NCBI GenBank assembly: GCA_020720945.1 | Contig: DYNR01000079.1 | Coordinates: 1 to 9,016 of the forward strand | DNA: 9,016 nt | Source of the DNA: Chthoniobacter flavus | GTDB lineage: Bacteria > Verrucomicrobiota > Verrucomicrobiia > Chthoniobacterales > DYNR01 | Direction: 5' to 3' | In this document: one piece after another, positions 6,772 to 9,016 of the stretch | How the letters are laid out: each line of letters starts with the position of its first letter | Numbering within the stretch: position 1 is the stretch's first letter | Program-made: the position numbers and the translations under genes | Notes under the pieces: model-generated | Database searches by the model: none | The model's input: only the letters and a program-made list of their open reading frames with translations | What the model was told of the DNA's origin: nothing

Positions 6772-7986
6772 ATGGCACTGATCGTTCAAAAATACGGGGG
6801 CACATCGGTTGGGACGCCCGAAAAAATCAGGAATGTCGCCCGCCGTCTTTTAGAAACCAAGGGGCAAGGGCACTCGGTTGTTGCCGTGGTGTCCGCGATG
6901 TCGGGGGTGACGGATTCCCTTTTGAAGCTCGCCCGCGAGGTGTCCGGTAGCCCGACCGAGAGAGAATTGGATGTGTTACTTTCCACCGGGGAGCAGACGA
7001 CCATCGCCCTTACGGCCATGGCGGTTGATGACCTTGGGGGCAAAGCGATTTCTTTAACTGGAGCGCAGGCCGGCATCGTAACAGACGGGATCCACACGAA
7101 AGCAAAAATTTCCAACATTACACCCCACCGCATCCACAAGATGCTCGACGACGGAAACATCGTCATCGTTGCCGGGTTCCAGGGGCACACGGATTCCGGG
7201 GCGATCACGACGCTGGGACGCGGAGGGTCCGACCTTACGGCAATCGCGATCGCTGCGGCGCTCAAAGCCGACATTTGCCAGATTTACACCGATGTGGACG
7301 GGGTCTATACCTGCGACCCCCGCATTGTTCCAACGGCAAAAAAAATCGAGGTCATCAGCTACGACGAAATGCTGGAGATGGCCAGTAGCGGTTCGAAGGT
7401 CATGCAGTCCCGTTCCGTCGAATTCGCAAAAAAATTTCAGGTGCCTTTTGAGGTGCGAAGCAGTTTTAACAACAACCCAGGAACCACCGTGATAGAAGAA
7501 ACTCCAGGAATGGAAAATGTCGTAGTCCGGGGCGTGAGCCTCGAGCGCAAGCAAGCCAAAGTGACCATCCAGCATGTGCCCGATCGCCCGGGGGTTGCCT
7601 CGCGCATCTTCCGCACACTGGCGGATGCCCATGTCATCATCGACATGATCGTGCAGAATGTGAGCATCGAAGGCTCGACCGACATTTCTTTCACGATGAA
7701 TTGTGAAGAGTTGGCGAAGATGGGGCATTTGCTGGACAATGTTGTCGCGGAGATCGGGGCGGGGAAAATCATTAAAAAGGAAGGGGTTGCCAAGCTCAGC
7801 GTCGTCGGGATCGGGATGCGTTCGCATTCGGGGGTCGCCGCCAAACTGTTTGAAGCACTCAGCCAAGGCAGCATCAACATCCAGATGATCACTACTTCGG
7901 AAATCAAAACAGCGGTGATTATCGACGAGTCCGAGATAGAGTCCGCCGCCCGTTTGGCGCATACTGCATTCGGTTTAGATGCCTGA
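6772..7986 (+). CDS. lysC: Aspartokinase with two C-terminal ACT domains
   Basis: It phosphorylates aspartate, the first step to lysine, threonine, methionine and diaminopimelate. It has 404 residues, usual for the monofunctional class seen in Bacillus and Corynebacterium. The kinase part shows VQKYGGTSVG at 5-14 with Lys7, SAMSG at 41-45, STGE at 71-74, GRGGSD at 149-154 and TDVDGVYTCDPR at 173-184. ACT domains follow at about 262-335 (AKVTIQHVPDRPGVASRIF) and about 341-404 (LSVVGIGMRSHSGVAAKLF), the sites of feedback inhibition by lysine and/or threonine. The ATG at 6772 is four bases after the thrC stop; a TTG at 6760 is possible but less likely. Codon use is richer in C-ending codons than in hom or pyrD. 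Met247, just before the ACT region, may be an internal start (see findings). Confidence 0.97.
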   Translation: MALIVQKYGGTSVGTPEKIRNVARRLLETKGQGHSVVAVVSAMSGVTDSLLKLAREVSGSPTERELDVLLSTGEQTTIALTAMAVDDLGGKAISLTGAQAGIVTDGIHTKAKISNITPHRIHKMLDDGNIVIVAGFQGHTDSGAITTLGRGGSDLTAIAIAAALKADICQIYTDVDGVYTCDPRIVPTAKKIEVISYDEMLEMASSGSKVMQSRSVEFAKKFQVPFEVRSSFNNNPGTTVIEETPGMENVVVRGVSLERKQAKVTIQHVPDRPGVASRIFRTLADAHVIIDMIVQNVSIEGSTDISFTMNCEELAKMGHLLDNVVAEIGAGKIIKKEGVAKLSVVGIGMRSHSGVAAKLFEALSQGSINIQMITTSEIKTAVIIDESEIESAARLAHTAFGLDA

Positions 7987-8024
7987 TTCCGGCGAGGGAT
8001 TTTTCCTGAGAACCGTTTTTTCCC

Positions 8025-9016
8025 ATGAACCTATACCGAGGGATTCTCCGCCCGATTTTTTTTCGTTTTTCCGCAGAGGTGGCGCACGAAATGGCGTTGT
8101 CTTTTTTGAAAGCGTTTTCCGGTGCTCCCGGGCTTTTGCGGATGATGTGGGGGGCGTCGCCTTCGTATCCTGTTGATTTCACGGGGTTACGGTTCCCGAA
8201 TCCGATCGGGTTGGCGGCGGGGATGGACAAAGATGCCGTCGCTTTGCCGGCGTGGGAAGCGTTGGGTTTCGGGTTTGTTGAAGTCGGGACGATCACGGCG
8301 TTGGCGCAGCCTGGAAACCCGAAGCCCCGGCTGTTTCGGTATCCCGAAAAGCGGGCGTTGGTCAACCGGATGGGGTTTAACAACGAGGGGTGCGAAGCGG
8401 TGGCGCGGCGTTTAGAAAAGTTGCGGGCATCGTCCAGAAATCCCCGGATTCCCGTGGGGATCAATATAGGAAAATCCAAGGTTACGCCGCTGGAAGAAGC
8501 GGCGGGGGATTATTTGAAGAGTTATCGCAGGCTGTATGAGCTGGGGGATTATTTTGTGGTGAATGTGAGTTCACCGAACACGCCAGGGTTGCGTTCTTTG
8601 CAAGCAGCCGACGGGTTGGAAAAAATTTTGGGAGAGTTGCGGGGTTGGGAGGGGGAAAAGCGGAAACCGTTGTGGGTCAAGCTCGCGCCCGATTTGGCTC
8701 GGGAGGATGCGGTGGCTGCGGCGCGGGTGGCAGAGGCGATGGGTGTCGACGCGCTGGTGGCGACAAACACGACGCTCGATCACGGGGCACTTTTGCCGGG
8801 CGAAGACCAGGTGGGCGGGTTGAGCGGTGCGCCGTTGCGGGAGAGAGCGCGAGAAATGCTCGTGCTGTTGCGTTCCGAAACGGGGTTGCCGATTGTCGCC
8901 AGCGGAGGAATGATGAACCGCGACGATGCGTTAGACCGTTTGCGGATCGGGGCGGGGTTAGTCCAAGTTTATACGGGGTTTATTTACGAAGGGCCGGCTT
9001 TGCTCCGTCAGATGTG
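8025..9016 (+). CDS. pyrD: Dihydroorotate dehydrogenase, quinone-type (class 2), 3' end cut
   Basis: It oxidises dihydroorotate to orotate in pyrimidine synthesis, passing electrons through FMN to the quinone pool at the membrane. The frame is open from the ATG at 8025 to the window edge (330 residues seen; the family is usually about 340-360). The N-terminal helical region, with FSAEVAHEMALSFLKAF at 15-31, is the class 2 membrane/quinone tunnel domain. FMN and active-site marks are AGMDKDA (65-71), EVGTIT (86-91), NRMGFNN (114-120), NVSSPNTPGLR (180-190) with catalytic Ser183 (equivalent to E. coli Ser175), VKLAPD (218-223), ATNTT (246-250), SGGMMNRDDA (293-302) and QVYTGFIYEGP (314-324). 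Serine in place of cysteine supports class 2. An in-frame TGA at 8007-8009 leaves this ATG as the only plausible start. It follows lysC by 38 bases. Confidence 0.95.
   Translation, partial: MNLYRGILRPIFFRFSAEVAHEMALSFLKAFSGAPGLLRMMWGASPSYPVDFTGLRFPNPIGLAAGMDKDAVALPAWEALGFGFVEVGTITALAQPGNPKPRLFRYPEKRALVNRMGFNNEGCEAVARRLEKLRASSRNPRIPVGINIGKSKVTPLEEAAGDYLKSYRRLYELGDYFVVNVSSPNTPGLRSLQAADGLEKILGELRGWEGEKRKPLWVKLAPDLAREDAVAAARVAEAMGVDALVATNTTLDHGALLPGEDQVGGLSGAPLRERAREMLVLLRSETGLPIVASGGMMNRDDALDRLRIGAGLVQVYTGFIYEGPALLRQM

Noticed and set aside
7054..7962. 302-codon minus-strand frame antisense to lysC
   Set aside because: It has Asp/His-rich nonsense composition and the overlapping lysC is unambiguous.
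7987..8024. Terminator between lysC and pyrD (run of six T before pyrD)
   Set aside because: No stem of more than about three pairs precedes the T-run, and the gap is only 38 bases, so the genes are more likely co-transcribed.

Overview
The window is ordinary, dense bacterial chromosome. It holds eight protein genes, short intergenic gaps, and no sign of mobile elements, CRISPR arrays, tRNA or rRNA. The set (TypA, an RluA-type pseudouridine synthase, a homoserine dehydrogenase / threonine synthase / aspartokinase cluster, and a membrane-linked quinone-type dihydroorotate dehydrogenase) points to a GC-rich, respiring, Gram-negative-type bacterium. The gene order, the protein sequences and the absence of Shine-Dalgarno motifs would suit the Verrucomicrobiota or a related group. 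That placement is from memory and is low confidence.

Left part, minus strand (136-3484): typA is transcribed leftward from a good sigma70-like promoter (3509-3537). A 74-base gap with a perfect 13-bp hairpin (1615-1648) follows it. Next come a small three-helix membrane protein of unknown function (1224-1598) and a secreted or lipid-side serine hydrolase of the beta-lactamase/transpeptidase-like family (136-1227). These last two genes share an ATGA stop/start overlap and are almost certainly translated together. The first 135 bases hold no gene that I can support.

Right part, plus strand (about 3599-9016): a divergent, tightly packed series runs rluA-like, hom, thrC, lysC, pyrD. rluA and hom overlap by 25 bases and hom and thrC by 4 bases. 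thrC and lysC are 4 bases apart, and lysC and pyrD 38 bases apart. This looks like one operon. LysC phosphorylates aspartate, Hom reduces aspartate semialdehyde to homoserine, and ThrC makes threonine from phosphohomoserine. Homoserine kinase (thrB) and aspartate-semialdehyde dehydrogenase (asd) are not in the window. PyrD, in pyrimidine synthesis, is cut by the right edge. Aspartate is the shared precursor of both pathways.

I found no new biological system. The points most worth a second look are these: none of the eight start codons has a Shine-Dalgarno sequence; there is a strong hairpin without a U-tract behind typA; an internal Met in lysC sits where some bacteria start a separate regulatory subunit; threonine synthase carries a Cys cluster; and the strand G/C skew fades in lysC.
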